From Dipteronia dyeriana (lineage: Eukaryota > Streptophyta > Magnoliopsida > Sapindales > Sapindaceae): 64,000 bases of DNA. The stretch spans positions 53,296,597 to 53,360,596 of the forward strand of contig CM065303.1 of NCBI GenBank assembly GCA_032871835.1, given 5' to 3'. Shown in pieces: positions 1-11,893 of this stretch. The first letter of the stretch is position 1. Each line of letters opens with the position of its first letter. Position numbers and translations under genes: made by a program. The notes beneath the pieces were generated by a model. That model saw only the letters and a program-made list of their open reading frames with translations, made no database searches and was not told the DNA's origin.

Positions 1-430
1 GTGCTTGTAAAAAATCATTCATCGATTTTGCTCGGATCACTATAAGAAATCCAGTTTGGTTGAAGCATATTCTTGAGTTATTAGATCATTCGGGCATAAA
101 AACGAATGGGGCGTGCCTAAAGAAATCAGCTCAATAGTTGTGAAAGCTCCTCCATGCCTATCGCAGGCTGACCGACCAAAGAAGACTAGGATTCCGTCAA
201 CTGGATAATATCGTGGAAAGAAATCTAGAACATGTTCGTGGTACAAACAAGCTAGCCATAATCGACAAAATTGTCCAACTCCCCTCGGATTTACAACGTC
301 AAATACAATCGAGACCCTACCTACTCAAACACGTAAACAATGCAAATGTGGTGGTTGTGGCGGTCAAGTTCATAACAAACGAACATGCCCTCACGGGCAG
401 AATAGTACAAGAGATTTGTGGCAGATGAAG
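1..430 (+). pseudogene. Decayed MULE (Mutator-like) transposase, C-terminal end
   Basis: Reading the plus strand from base 2 gives a stretch typical of the end of a plant MuDR-type transposase. It holds a C..H-containing SWIM-like segment (CSDHYKK), then the linker RPKKTRIPSTG, then two zinc-knuckle-like clusters (CSWYKQASHNRQNC and CKCGGCGGQVHNKRTC). In the family, these cysteine/histidine clusters follow the DDE catalytic core, which would lie left of the window. The frame is broken by stops near bases 8, 56 and 212, so the copy cannot make a protein. Shorter open frames on both strands here are shadows. The order of motifs makes the family assignment fairly secure. The autonomous element it came from and its terminal repeat are not visible. 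Confidence 0.75.
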
Positions 431-645
431 ATGTTACTGGTGTTTAAACCTTTTCTACTAGTTGATTTCAGAACTTGTAGCTGAATTTAATTATTTTAGA
501 TTTCAGATCGTGTATTTAAACTTAAATTTATGTTTTATTATTACTATTTTGTTATTGTTTTACTATGTTCAATTATATTAAATTATTTATTATTGTAAAT
601 TCCTGTACCAAATACATTATGGCAGTATACCAGGTACCAGGTATA

Positions 646-735
646 GAAAACATTACAAGGTGAAAATTAGGAAACAATATACAGTGAAAATTAGAAAACA
701 TTACACGATGAAAATTAGGAAACATTACACGATTA
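646..735. repeat. 24-25-bp tandem repeat, about 3.7 copies
   Basis: Units of the form GAAAACATTACACGATGAAA followed by ATTAG repeat head to tail, starting at 646, 671, 695 and 719. The copies differ at a few positions. Confidence 0.8.
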
Positions 736-1960
736 TTGATAACTTATTTACAACCGCTGCTTTTAACTTTAGATTTGCCTTTAAGTGACAATTAAAATAA
801 CTCTAAAGAATCCTACTTGTTAGCTAAACTTTTGAATAGTAATTATAAAATCTAAACCCAAACTCAATAAAAAAAAAATTGGGTTGACACAAAAGGTAAG
901 AGTTTTATGTGAACCTATTTATATCGAACACTACATGATAATTTCAGCATGAGTTTCGATTCCATTAATTGTAACTTTTCACTTTAATCTACACCGAAAA
1001 GAATGTAGTTTACAAACAACACTAAGGTCATCTTTAAAGTATCACCTTTGCACTAAAATGATTTCACCAAAAACATAACGATAACATTGTCCACCAACAA
1101 ATGCGATCCACCAAACTTCAGATCAGTGCACAAACAAAACTCCCCGGTACCAAGTCTAAGCTTAGTCTTCCCCAAAGTGAACCACATTTCGTTTGTGCTA
1201 ACACCAGGAGGTGTGATTTGTCTTAAAAACAAATTGTGCATGTACTGGGCTTAAAAATAACCCTCTTTTGGCATATCTAAATAATGACTAAAACAGCTGC
1301 TCCTGAAGTCGTCCAACTCACCGTAATCGTCCAACACATTTTCAATCTGATGTATGAACTTATGTTTATAGTGAGTGTTTATCGTTATGTTATATGACCA
1401 TGTATCCCTTAAGTATACCAAATATTGATCAATACCTTCTTCTTCAGTAATAACCATCTGCATTCAAACAATTTGTACATTAACACCATGATAATTGTTC
1501 AACATATATACAATAATCTTCCTTTCAGTTTTTGTGATTCAACTGATCCTCAATGTTTAATCATAAAACCTATAAGTAAGGTTTCTTTTTGTTTGTAAAC
1601 TTAAAGCTATAGATAACCCAACAAGAGGAATTGAACACATGTTTTATTGTATACTAGTTAATTTTCAATGGGGATTACGTTAATGGCACAAACAAATCAA
1701 ACTTAACTCTTAACGTTAACATACCTTATAATTAATTAATCAGTTAAGTGGTAATTAAAATCTAAATCCTCTTTGCAAAAAGGTTAGTCCACAATCTGCA
1801 TTCAAACAATTTACAATAGACCGGTAAAAACTATTTTCAAAATGATTACACGATGTCATATACAATACAATACATGTAGTAATATCCAATACATTACATG
1901 ATGTAATATATGTTACATTGCACAATAAATTTATAAACAATATACTCAAATCAATACCAC

Positions 1961-2107
1961 ATCCCTCATCGATTACACCTTAGTCTTCGCCAAATCACTA
2001 AAAAAAAAAAATTGATAATATCAAATCACACATCTTTCATCGTTGGAATACACCTTAGTCTTCCCCAAATCACTTAAAAGAATGAATTTAATAAAATCAA
2101 ATCACAC
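1961..2107. repeat. Two-copy tandem duplication, period about 71 bp
   Basis: The block beginning TCATCGATTACACCTTAGTC is repeated from 2032 as TCATCGTTGGAATACACCTT. Both copies contain the core TAGTCTTC(G/C)CCAAATCAC followed by an A-rich tract. Confidence 0.7.
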
Positions 2108-2831
2108 AAACTCATCTAAACCTAGCAATTGGAATACAAAATCAAATCAATAGAATAAATTAACGGCTCAAGACAAATCAAATTAACTCCCATTGGAATA
2201 CACACAAACCTAATTCAAATCAGTAGAGAAAAATCATCTTTGGAAAACCTAACTTTATGAATCAAACCATAAAACCCAAATAGATTTAAATCTAATTTTG
2301 GATTCAAGAACATACTTTAGTCAATTTTTGATGAAAGCTTCGTCTTCAAAGAAAACAAAGCTTCGTCTTCATCAACCTTCGTCTTCGCCTTCGTCAAGCT
2401 TCGATCCCCACTTTCTTTCTCACAATCCCTTTTCAATCTTTGTGTAAAAACGACCCTCTTTTCTTTTTTATGGTTTTACACTCCTACTTTAATAATTTAT
2501 TAATTTAATATTTTTCTTTTCAATTTTGTAAAACAAATAAAAATATATTACACATCATTTTCAACTGAGGGCATTAATGTCCAAAAAAGTTTTCTCTTGG
2601 ATAAAAATAATCAACTTATTGAATATGGATATTTTTAAATAAAGACTTAATTTTATGGCTATTTAAGAAAAGCTCCCTAAATATAAATATACAAGTATAT
2701 CTATAATCGATACCTTTTTGTGATAATATTTTTCTAGTTTTATTTTTTACCATTTTTATGGTTAACTTTCCAATATTTTTTTTTTCATTTTTCCATTTTT
2801 TATTTAATATTTTCATGTTTTTTCATTTTTT

Positions 2832-2974
2832 CTGAATCAACTCAGAAAGAAAAATACACGATTGAGTCAACTCAGTTTTCTTCTCCATCAACACAACCGA
2901 GTCAACTCAGTCTTATTCTTCTTCAACACAACTGAGTCAACTTAGTCTTCTTCTTCTTCATCAACACAACCAAC
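2832..2974. repeat. Degenerate tandem repeat with GAGTCAACTCAG cores
   Basis: Four cores related to GAGTCAACTCAG occur at about 2834, 2863, 2899 and 2933, spaced about 30-36 bp. They are separated by pyrimidine-rich spacers ending in CAACACAAC. The core is itself nearly palindromic. Confidence 0.7.
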
Positions 2975-4722
2975 CTCTGCATCTAGAACTCCACCGTCGG
3001 CATCTCCAATCGTCGCCGTCGTCCGTCCAGCAATGGAGGAGGAGGAAGCCTCCTCCATTTTTGTGACCGGATTCGCGAAATAGAGGAAGCATTAGAAACT
3101 AGATTATAAATCATTGTGCCCCTCTACTGTCGGATTAGAAATCAACCTCCTGTGTCGCCGGTGGAAGTCAGCTCTCCTCCGGCCTCCATCGTCGGTGTTG
3201 GCACCACCAGTGAGCAGTGGTAACTGCTGTCTGGTCTTCAAAAAAAAATTATTTTCTAGTTTTTTAAATTATTATTTATTCAAAAAATTATCATTATTAA
3301 ATAAAAATATATTATTGTCTTTATATTAAAATGACAGGGGTATTATAGACATTCTAATGATAAGAAATCAGCTTCTCCAACAATCAGTTTCAAAAAGCTA
3401 CCCCAAACCAACTTCTTGAAAATTGATTATTGGATGAGCAAATTATGAAATAATTTGATTATGGAGTGTTTACTAAACACTTCATGGGTCCTAGATTATA
3501 ATATAAGTGATTAAGTTTAAACAATCTCAAACATAGTTTATGAACCTCAAAACTCAAGAGAAATCATGGGTTTACAAGATCTCTTTGTTATTAAAAAAAT
3601 ATATAATATATTTCATATGATTTATAACCGGGGATGCTTGTAATTGGTTAACACCATGAACATGACGATAAAGAGCTCTAATATAAGTGAATTTTCAAGA
3701 GAAAAATAAACTAAATCAAAAAATTGTAAATCCAGACTCTTCACTAACACAAACCTTATCAACTCAAAACGCGATTATGTGATTATGTCTCTGGCATTTT
3801 TGTCTGCAAACTTTGTTACCTCACGAACAAGAGACATCTTGCTCGTTGCACCGTTCTTTAGATCGGTGTTCATTTGCAGCAATGCAAGCAAAACAACACA
3901 TGTAAATATAAATCAAATCAAAGAGAGAAATTCAAAGAAGAAGAATAACACCCACAAAAATTGAGAAATTGATTAAATCCCATAAAAATACAAACATTAA
4001 CCGAAGAGAGTCGGTCCAACGGAGTTGAAGACTGAAGTCATTGGAGACGAATGAGATGAGTAGCTGAGAAAACAGAGAGACTAGTGAAACAAGCAGATAT
4101 ACGTTGCTGGAGAGGGACTATCCGATGGAGAGTGACAGGAGGCAGAAGATGAAAGAGAGCGGAGCCGTTTATGTTAAGAAAGCAGAGGCATAGTCGTAGA
4201 GACCAGAGAGAATATGGTTGAGAGAGTGGCTTATCTAAGAGTTCGAGGCTGAAAGTGAAAAACGGATTATGGTTTTTTTTTACTTACGTTTTTTCGGTTT
4301 AAATCAGTTTTGTATATCTAAAACCGAACTGAACCGAAAACTAAATGGTTTTTTAAAAACCAAACCGGTTTGAACCGAATAAAATATGCGAACCGAAATG
4401 AACCCTTTTTTTTGTTCAGTTCGCAATGCTTCGGTTTGGCTTCGAACTTTGTGTTCACCCATAATTTTGACATAAAACGATGTATGATAAAAATTTCGAA
4501 AGTAATTAATTGATAATCTAACAAGTTTCGACAATTATTTTAAAAAATATGTGGGTTACTTTTTGGAAGTTATTATGTAATAATCTATTTCAGTATTTAA
4601 TGAATCTTTTAAAACTATTTATTATCCTTATGATATCAATTTAAAATCATTTATATCGGTAATTTCACTAAAGTCCCTACTTTTTTAGCGAAATATTACA
4701 TATTTAAACGTCGTTATTATAT
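2975..4722. other. Unassigned intergenic DNA with a hAT-like scrap
   Basis: No gene was recognised. A more GC-rich patch (2980-3240) contains short open frames without a recognisable product. At about 4292-4465 there are repeated ACCGAACYGAACC-type motifs on both strands, ending in GTGTTCACCCATAA. That resembles the subterminal repeats and decayed end of a hAT MITE, but no matching left end or target duplication was found. Confidence 0.4.
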
Positions 4723-4905
4723 TAGCAACTTATGTCTCTTTTTTTTTTTTAAATACATCACTTTAATCCATTTGACGAAAATACTAATGATCAACTCTCT
4801 CTCTCTATATATATATATAGAGAGAGAGAGAGAGTTGATCATTTGTATTTTCGTCAAATGGACTAAAGTGATGTATTTAAAAAAAATTAAAGACATAAGT
4901 TGCTA
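4723..4905. mobile_element. Palindromic fold-back element (MITE-like)
   Basis: Two arms of about 90 bp are near-perfect reverse complements meeting at a central (CT)n(AT)n(AG)n tract near 4795-4833, with almost no spacer. The left arm starts TAGCAACTTATGTCTC and the right arm ends with the complement of that sequence. Arms differ at only a handful of positions plus the length of one T/A run. A transcript would fold into a long hairpin. No clear target-site duplication was seen, so the superfamily is unknown. Confidence 0.8.
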
Positions 4906-5883
4906 AATCATTTATATGTATGATTTATCCATTGGCAACAATTATTTTCTTAAAAAAAAGAAAAAAATATAATTAAAAAAAGAAAAAAAAACTAATGGAT
5001 TAAGGAAAATATAAAGTCAAAATAAATAATACATTGAAATTATTTAAAAAAATAAAAAAAAAATAATTAAATGGATCTCCACTGTTGGATTTGGATCTAT
5101 CCATTGGTAAAGGTCCATTTACATTTTTTATATATAAAAAATTCACTAAATTGTGATAAAAAAATCAAGCATTCACTAAATTAAGGTAAAGCATAGTAGA
5201 TAATGCTAAATACAATAGACAATAATATGATCTAATATTTCAGAAAAAAGAAAATGGGGTAAAATATGCAAACAAACAAAACATAAAAGACTATAAATGA
5301 AAAATTACCAAAAATAAATAAATTAAAATAGATAATTGGGTTAGCTCATCTTACAAATATCTTGGTCCCAGCAACAAGTCCAAGCTAATAACAAAAAAAG
5401 TCCTAGTGAAACCTTCAAATATGCTTCAGTTGTGAACCAAACTGCATATAAAACATTGGATAAAAATTAGATTTCTGTGGTGGTCATGTGATGAAATCTA
5501 ATGTAGCAAGAGTTCATTGTCTGATCCAGATTATATCCATGACTCAGCAGATAAGCAAATAAAAGTAAGCATGAGAGAGAAAGCAGATCAGGTCTTGCTT
5601 TTGGTTGAAATTAGGTTTTTTCTCATTCGTTTTCTCTCGAAAGTTCACTCTTGCTCTCTCTTGAGTTCTTTGTATTTTCTTGATTAATAGAAGTTGTTCT
5701 CTCTGTAATCTTTGAGTGATTATTGTATTTTGAGAGTGATTAGAATGTTTGTGTACTGTGAGAAGAGAGTTGAGAGTTTAGGGTTTGTATATTTGCATAT
5801 CCTAGTCAGGTTTTGGGTCTGGCATTTGTTCTGTTTATGCCGGTCTGGTATTTGTTATGTTTATTGGCATAAAACATTCGGTT
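4906..5883. other. Unassigned AT-rich DNA
   Basis: No gene was seen. A 26-bp near-duplicate (GGTCTGGCATTTGTTCTGTT and its variant) lies at about 5816-5866. The pyrimidine-rich stretch 5590-5720 looks like plant 5'-leader sequence, but no adjoining coding exon was found. Confidence 0.4.
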
Positions 5884-6028
5884 GAGTTTTTTCTTTTGGT
5901 TGTTCCCCTGTTTGTATTTTCTGCTTTTTCTGGCTAGTTTGTTTTTGGTTTGTGCCTGTTGTTTGGTGTTTCTTGTTCTGGTATGGGTTTTTGCCCTTGT
6001 TAATAAATTTTTATTGTTAAAAAAAAAA
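5884..6028 (+). mobile_element. 5'-truncated LINE 3' end with poly-A
   Basis: A T-rich 3'-UTR-like stretch runs into TTAATAAATTTTTATTG and then an A tract. This is the usual 3' end of plant L1-type elements. It resembles the 3' end of the better preserved LINE at 62322-63290. The six bases TCGGTT flank it on both sides (5878-5883 and 6029-6034). That would be a short target duplication for a LINE, so the insertion boundaries are tentative. Confidence 0.5.
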
Positions 6029-6034
6029 TCGGTT

Positions 6035-6920
6035 ATTGGCAGCATTGTTACAACAATTCAACACTACTATTTTTAGGTTTAGAGTTCCTCTTGTTTAATT
6101 CCGTGAGATAATTTTTTGATAGATCTGAAATTGTTGGTAGTATCTTGTTATTACTTGTTTTAGTCTTTGATTATTGTAAATCCGAGATTAGCAGGTTATA
6201 GGAGTATTAGTTTGGTACAGTATTATTTGTTCTTGTTGTTGTAAGTGTTACTTGCATGTTTTAGGTAAGAACGGGTGTTGAATCTTTGAGTCATGTATAG
6301 ACTAAGATTCATAACATCACAGGTCTTGAATTTGAAGTTTGAGCTTTAGAATCAATGGGATTGTCCCTTAATTTTGGGTTGGTTTTTTCATTTTTTTTCC
6401 AAGTATCTTATTATGAAGTTTTGGGTTTTTCTTCTAAGATTCAAATTTTGGACTCAATATTTCTAGGTTTTATTTTTTTTCCCTCGTTTTCTCTCATAAA
6501 GATTATTTAAACAAAATAATACACCATCAGAAGCAACTTACCTTGATTTGAAGAACAGATTTGAAAAGCTCAGAATTTTCTCCTTCTGTTTTTCTACTTC
6601 TTTTTCTTTCAACCAGACTAATACTTTTTTTTATTGCTTCTTCTTTCAATTAACCTAATACTTATTTGTATATATTTTTTTTTCATCATTATCCATTTCA
6701 GGTTTTCGGTGCACCTAAACATATTCTATTAGTCTATATATAGACTATACATATAGTGATAAAGTGCAAGCTGAAAAAAGACAAGAACAGTTGAATACCA
6801 CCACCGCCAACTCCAAAGTTGTTGTGTTTATTTTTTTACAAATTTTGTTTAGTAATATGGGTCCCACGTAAAATTTGTTATTGATCCTCCTAACATTTTC
6901 AATTTTGTAAACAACCTCAA
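6035..6920. other. Unassigned AT-rich DNA left of the pararetrovirus
   Basis: No gene was recognised. Near 6735-6757 there is a small inverted TATATAGACTATA motif. The sequence becomes purine-rich on the plus strand from about 6920, where the viral block begins. Confidence 0.4.
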
Positions 6921-7213
6921 CTTTATAGATTTACTGATAAATTTAGGAAGAAGTTTAGAAGCTAATATTGATAAAACTAATAATAATATTACAGAATTAA
7001 CAAAGTTTTTCCAAAATAGCAAAGTTAAATCATTACAATCAAACTTAGATTACATAAGACAATTGTTAAAAGAATTTAGTAGTCAAGTCAAAAGGTTCCC
7101 AAGCACAGCAGAAATAGCGGAATTAAATAGAATAATTGAGTTAAAAGACCATAAACCAGTAGAAAATATCATTCTTATCCTCTTTATTTAGTTATTCGGT
7201 ATAAGTTTCATAT
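6921..7213. repeat. Left copy of pararetroviral direct repeat
   Basis: This segment matches 12385-12690 in the same orientation with scattered substitutions. The match begins near the shared ACTTTAT(R)G region and ends after TTATTCGGTATAARTTTCAT. It is not a canonical LTR, because it encodes part of viral ORF1 rather than TG...CA ends. Confidence 0.85.
6932..7192 (+). pseudogene. Pararetroviral ORF1-like protein fragment
   Basis: An open frame of about 86 codons ends at the TAG near 7190. It is predicted helical, rich in Asn, Lys and Leu with heptad-like spacing. No initiating Met is visible in the preserved part, so the start is lost or upstream. Position at the left of the viral order suggests it corresponds to badnavirus-like ORF1. 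The family link is by context, not by a diagnostic motif. Confidence 0.5.
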
Positions 7214-7230
7214 AACAAAGATAGTAGTTG

Positions 7231-7689
7231 AATGAGCAGTACACTAAACAGAATATTAGAAGAACTAACCTTAGAAACCAAAAACAACTCACCAATAGGA
7301 ATAAGTGACGAAAAGTTCAATCATAATAGCAATATTATTATTCAAGGATAAAATAATACTATAATAAAATTAATCTTAGAAGTCCTTAAAAGAATTGATA
7401 GTTTAGAAGAAAGGATAAAGGAATTAGATCGAAATAGTATAAATTTAGAGTATTTAGCATGGTCGGTAAAAAGAATAGAGATAGCAGAATTTAAAGTAGA
7501 GTCTAGTAATCTTCCTATAGGCAAAACCTAGAGTAGATATAAGCAATATATTAGGACCAAAAGTAAACTTAAGATCTAAAGATAAAAAAGATTGAGATAG
7601 CTAGAACTTCTAGTGTAAAACAATCAACAGCCAATAGAGTAAGGAATATACTAAACTATAGTAATAAAGGTAAAGAAATAATAGAAAAA
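7231..7689 (+). pseudogene. Pararetroviral small coiled-coil frame (ORF2-like), broken
   Basis: Starts with an ATG at 7231 and reads through a Leu/Glu/Lys-rich coiled-coil segment. In-frame stops occur near 7348 and 7529, and further stops or frame shifts follow before the next viral domain at 7690. By position, this corresponds to the small second ORF or the N-terminus of the polyprotein of badna-like viruses. No catalytic motif is present, and the assignment is inferred from context. Confidence 0.4.
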
Positions 7690-8482
7690 ATGGAAGACCT
7701 AATTCAAGAAGAAGATGTGAATAAAATGTTAGAATTAGGATTTAAGCAAGTTCAGAAAAAGAATCTTTATAGTGAAGGTATACTAGATAGTCTAAAAAGT
7801 AGTCTATATGTTTACAAGGATGAGTTTACAATAGCATTGGTCAATAATAGAGAAGAAGTTACATTACTAAGCGCTAAAGAAATTAAGAAGAATGGATTCT
7901 CCTAGATCCATCTAGGAGTAGTTATAATAGGAGTACTTAGCCAAACTAGAGTAGGATTAGATACAAAAGCACATTAATATTTATATGATAGTAGATTTAG
8001 TGATCATGAGCAAGCTCAATTAGCAACAGTTGAAGTAGATCTCAGAAATAAAGTAGCAGTAGTAGGATGTCTCCCAGATATATATATATATATATATATA
8101 TTAGTGAATTTTGTAGTAAAGTAAAACTGAGTATACAAACTAAAGGTTTTAATATGAATGCGGAATATAAAAATTTTAGAATAAAGATATTTGTATTAGG
8201 TAGATGTTACAATAAATACCATAAAAAGTTTAGGTTCATAAATAAAAGTATAGTAGAACATTTTCATAGTGACTATGTAAAAATGCAAGTACCTAAGAAA
8301 TTAAATAAAAGTGAGATAAAAGGATTAGAATGGAAATTACCCGAATTAAAAACCCAAAGTATAGAAATTCTTGAAGATAATAGTATATATACTGATAAAA
8401 AGAACAAAACTTTCCAAAGATTTAAAGATTATAAGAAGCACAACAAAATAGAAATAACAGAAGAAGAATTTGAGGATTAATA
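7690..8482 (+). pseudogene. Pararetroviral movement-protein region, broken
   Basis: An open stretch from ATG 7690 reaches a TAG near 7903. Downstream, the frame continues with the HLGVVIIGV and VGLDTK-like segment expected in the core of caulimovirid (30K-type) movement proteins, then meets another stop near 7975. A (TA)n microsatellite at about 8079-8101 lies inside the coding region and adds an Ile-Tyr run to the frame. A second open stretch (8067-8480) carries the C-terminal part. These proteins move virions through plasmodesmata. Here the frame is interrupted and not functional. Confidence 0.6.
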
Positions 8483-9480
8483 TGCTAATATTGGAACAAG
8501 CTATTAATAAAGAAGAAACCTTAATAAAAAATAGAAATCTTATTATAGAATTAATATTTAATAAACCAATAGTATACTTACTAGAAGAAATATTTGAAGA
8601 AATTTGTAATAACATAGATTTAGATGATAAGGAAGTAGACAAGATTCTTGTAGAAAATATGAATTATGAACAGCTAAAACTAGAAGATACTATAAGCACT
8701 TATTATGTAGAAGAAGAGGTATATGTAGGAGAAGATAAAGCTAAAATTGAAGAAGGAGAAGGTAGTGGACCAAGAATACCAGATGTAGAAGGTCTTCCAA
8801 CTACCTCCAGAATAGAAGATTATCTAGAAAAAAGAGGTATACATGATTCAAAAGAAAAATATATAGATTTCAAAGATAAAGAAAGGATTTATAAAGCAAA
8901 AACAAAATTAGAAAATTGGAGAAAGTCACCGGAAGCTAAAGAAATATTAATTTTAAGTTTACAAGGTCATAAGCCTAAGGAATGGAAGCATATTTTTAAT
9001 AGATGGGAAAGAAATCTGATTAGACATTCAATGGAAGCACATAGTAGTATAGTAGATTATAAGTATAAGTTAGTATACTTAGAAAGTACTTTAGGATACA
9101 ATAAAAAACAAACTTATTTAGGATGGAGAGAGTTTATGAAACAAGATGAAGAAAGAAAACTAGAACTAGAAGAATTTGAAATAAATATTACAGTTCTAAG
9201 TTTTATAGACGGAATAAGGAAATGTATATTAGGAGCATCAATGGAAGAAGTAAAAGATACACAGAAGCAAGTTAGAGCAATAAGAAGTTTAGAACAATTA
9301 AAGATATGTGATTTACATTATTATGACTATTATGTAGATTTGTTCTATAAATATTTGAGCCAGAGAGGAAGACCCTATGATGAGAATCTTTTAATAAAGT
9401 TTGTAAATCAGTTACCAGGAAAAATAGGTGAAAGATTATATAAGGATTTAGACAAGTGGTTTAAAGAAAATAAAAAATAA
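8470..9480 (+). pseudogene. Pararetroviral coat-protein region
   Basis: The longest intact viral frame, 336 codons, overlaps the preceding frame by a few bases. The N-terminal third is very acidic (EEEVYVGEDKAKIEEGEG). The middle is rich in Trp, Lys and Arg, and the C-terminal part fits the capsid domain that precedes the zinc knuckle in caulimovirid polyproteins. After the stop at 9480, a Lys/Arg/Tyr-rich tail continues in other frames towards the CCHC knuckle at 9844. In an intact virus this would be an internal polyprotein domain, so the ATG at 8470 need not be a natural start. Confidence 0.55.
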
Positions 9481-10130
9481 AGGATTATTCTGGCAAGTTT
9501 CGTTTATACCAATGGTAGAATCTGTTAGAAAAAAAATAGGAGAAATGTGATGAAGAAAAGCTTAGACGACAAGCTCAAGTACAGTTTAGCAAAATGTGTG
9601 TAGATTTATATGAAGTACCCACATTAGGATGTGGAAGAACTAAAAGTTATAAGAAGAAATACAAGAAAAGACGACCTTACAATCCTCAAAGATATACCCC
9701 CCTTATAAACCTTTTAATAAACCTTACAAGAAGCCTAAACCTAAGAACTTTTTTAAGTATAATAATAATAAAAAGAATGTAGTAAAAAGGCTTTAAAATA
9801 TAAAAAGAAAATCTATAAGAGAAAAAATCATAAAGACTGTAAGTGTTATTTATGTGGAAAATTGGGTCATATCAAGCCAAATTGCCTAGATAATAAAGAA
9901 AATACTAATTTAGTAGAAATAATATGTATAGAAGATCTAGAAAATCTAGAAGAAGTATATAATCTATAAGATATATCTGATAATGAAAGTATATGTATAT
10001 TAGATTATAATAGTTCAAAAGATGGCTCATCTAGTGAATTAGAGTCAGAAGAAAGTTCCAGTGAAGCAGAACCAAATAGTGAATCTGAAATAAATATGAT
10101 AGAAATTACATCATTTTTAGGAAAAAATTC
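9481..10130 (+). pseudogene. Pararetroviral basic tail and CCHC zinc knuckle
   Basis: After the coat-protein frame, a Lys/Arg-rich segment leads to CYLCGKLGHIKPNC (9844-9885). This is a perfect CX2CX4HX4C retroviral-type knuckle, which binds nucleic acid during packaging. An acidic, Ser/Glu-rich stretch follows (10015-10090). Stops and frame changes separate it from neighbours. Confidence 0.7.
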
Positions 10131-10204
10131 TTATAAGGGTAATAAATAATTTAATAAAGGTTATAAAAATAATAGAAAATATTATTGTGAAGATTGTATA
10201 AGTA

Positions 10205-10620
10205 GACAAGAAAATGAAATAAATAGAGCTGGACGTGAGTTAATCTTACTAGATGTAGAAATACTTTATAAATCAAGACCGGTAAAAACTAAAGCAATGA
10301 TAGATACTGGTACTAATAAATGCATTATCCATGAAAGTTTAGCCCCTGAAGAATATAGGACTAAGTGAGGAGCTTATATAGGACTAAGAACGTTTAGTGA
10401 AAGCACGATTCAAATAACAGAATGTTTAATAAATATACCTATTAAGATTAATGGAAAAACCCATAATTTACCCCAAACCTTAATTACAAATCAACCAGCA
10501 AGTTATAAATTTGTTTTAGGACCAAACTTTATATTATGAAATAATGGAAACATGCTGACTACACCTAATGGTATTAATTTCTTTAAAAAGTCAACTTTTG
10601 TTCAGCCAAAGCTAGAGACC
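10205..10620 (+). pseudogene. Pararetroviral aspartic protease region
   Basis: The pepsin-like active-site triad is visible as Asp-Thr-Gly at 10303-10311 within AMIDTGTNKCII. It is followed by a beta-rich segment with further conserved hydrophobics. Stop codons interrupt the frame near 10366 and 10537. In the virus this domain cleaves the polyprotein. Confidence 0.65.
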
Positions 10621-10645
10621 GGTAATCTCCCCTATATAAAGAAGG

Positions 10646-10779
10646 CTACAAACATAGAAGAACCTCTAAAGTTAGAATATAAAAACTCAATACTATAGGC
10701 TTTAGATGAAGAACTACAAACATAGAAGAACCTCTAAAGTTAGAATATGAAAACTCAATACTAGAAGCTTTAGATGAAG
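10646..10779. repeat. 67-bp tandem duplication between protease and RT
   Basis: The block starting CTACAAACATAGAAGAACCT at 10646 is repeated from 10713 with few changes. The period of 67 is not a multiple of three, so it shifts frame. It is one of the breaks in the viral polyprotein. Confidence 0.85.
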
Positions 10780-11044
10780 AATCCAGTATAGATGCCTAAA
10801 GTAGTGAAGAAATAATAGAATATCATAAGGAAGTTTGTATGAAAGTAGAAGGAAAAGAAGATGATAAAGACTGGCCAATAGAAATAAAACAAAAGATAGA
10901 ATAATCAGAAGAATTAAAATAATAGGTGACAATCCTCAAAATAAGGATAGTATAGAAGTATATAAAATAGAAATTATAAACCCTCACATTACTATAATTA
11001 CTCAGGATTTACCATATAAATTAAAAGATAGAAAGCAGTGTAAA

Positions 11045-11358
11045 ATGTACATAGAAAACCTCTTAGGATTAAAGGTGATAAGAAAAAGTACAATTAGACA
11101 TAGGAGCCCAGCATTTATAGTATTTAGCTATAGTGAGCAAAAAAGAGGAAAAAGTAGAATGATAATGAACTATAAAAGATTAAATGATAATACTCTAAGG
11201 AACAACTATAAACTCCCTAATAATGACGAATTAATAAATAGTATACAAAAAGTCAGTTGGTTCTCAAAGTTCGATTGTAAGAGTGGATTTTGGCAAATAA
11301 AACTAGATGAGGAATCAGTTAATTGGACAGCTTTTAATTGTTCAGAAGGGCACTTTGA
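11045..11358 (+). pseudogene. Pararetroviral reverse transcriptase, N-terminal half
   Basis: An open frame contains RT block residues including RMIMNYKRLND, NNYKLPN and the FSKFDCKSGFWQI segment, which holds the first catalytic Asp of the palm domain. The RT coding ends abruptly at 11358, where a transposon is inserted. The remaining codons of the open frame belong to that insert. Confidence 0.85.
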
Positions 11359-11823
11359 GGGTGCGTTTGGTACGGAGATGGGACAGGACAAGGTGAGACT
11401 AAGCAGGACAGGACAGGACAGAACTGGACATGTTGTTCTATGTTGTGTTTGGAAGGCCTGGACATAATTATAAACTGTACTGTTATGCGTTTGGTATGGT
11501 TGGAATAGAACGGAATAAGAGATTCAAATGACCAGAGTACACTTCTTATATATATATAACAACATAGACTATAATATTATATATATATATATATTAATAA
11601 ATAATTATATATATATATTATTTGATATTATTATATATTAATATAGAATATTAATATTAAATATTAGGATATATAGAAAATATAATATTTATATATATAT
11701 TATACATATATATATAATATATATATAATTTAATATATATATATATATATTATTTGTCTTAAATATATTATTTATATATATTTTTATAATTTATAAATCA
11801 TATATATTATGTGTTGTAATATA

Positions 11824-11893
<70 letters not shown>

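Larger units (their letters stand above)
431..2831. other. AT-rich intergenic DNA, no gene seen
   Basis: About 2.4 kb of AT-rich sequence with stops in all frames. It contains the two small tandem arrays listed separately and a run of TTCGTCTTC-type motifs near 2338-2395. It may be the 3' flank of the MULE at the left edge, but no terminal inverted repeat was recognised. Confidence 0.5.

Noticed and set aside
8346..8642. 98-codon open frame on the minus strand
   Set aside because: It lies antisense to the viral movement/coat region and is a shadow of the purine-rich coding strand.
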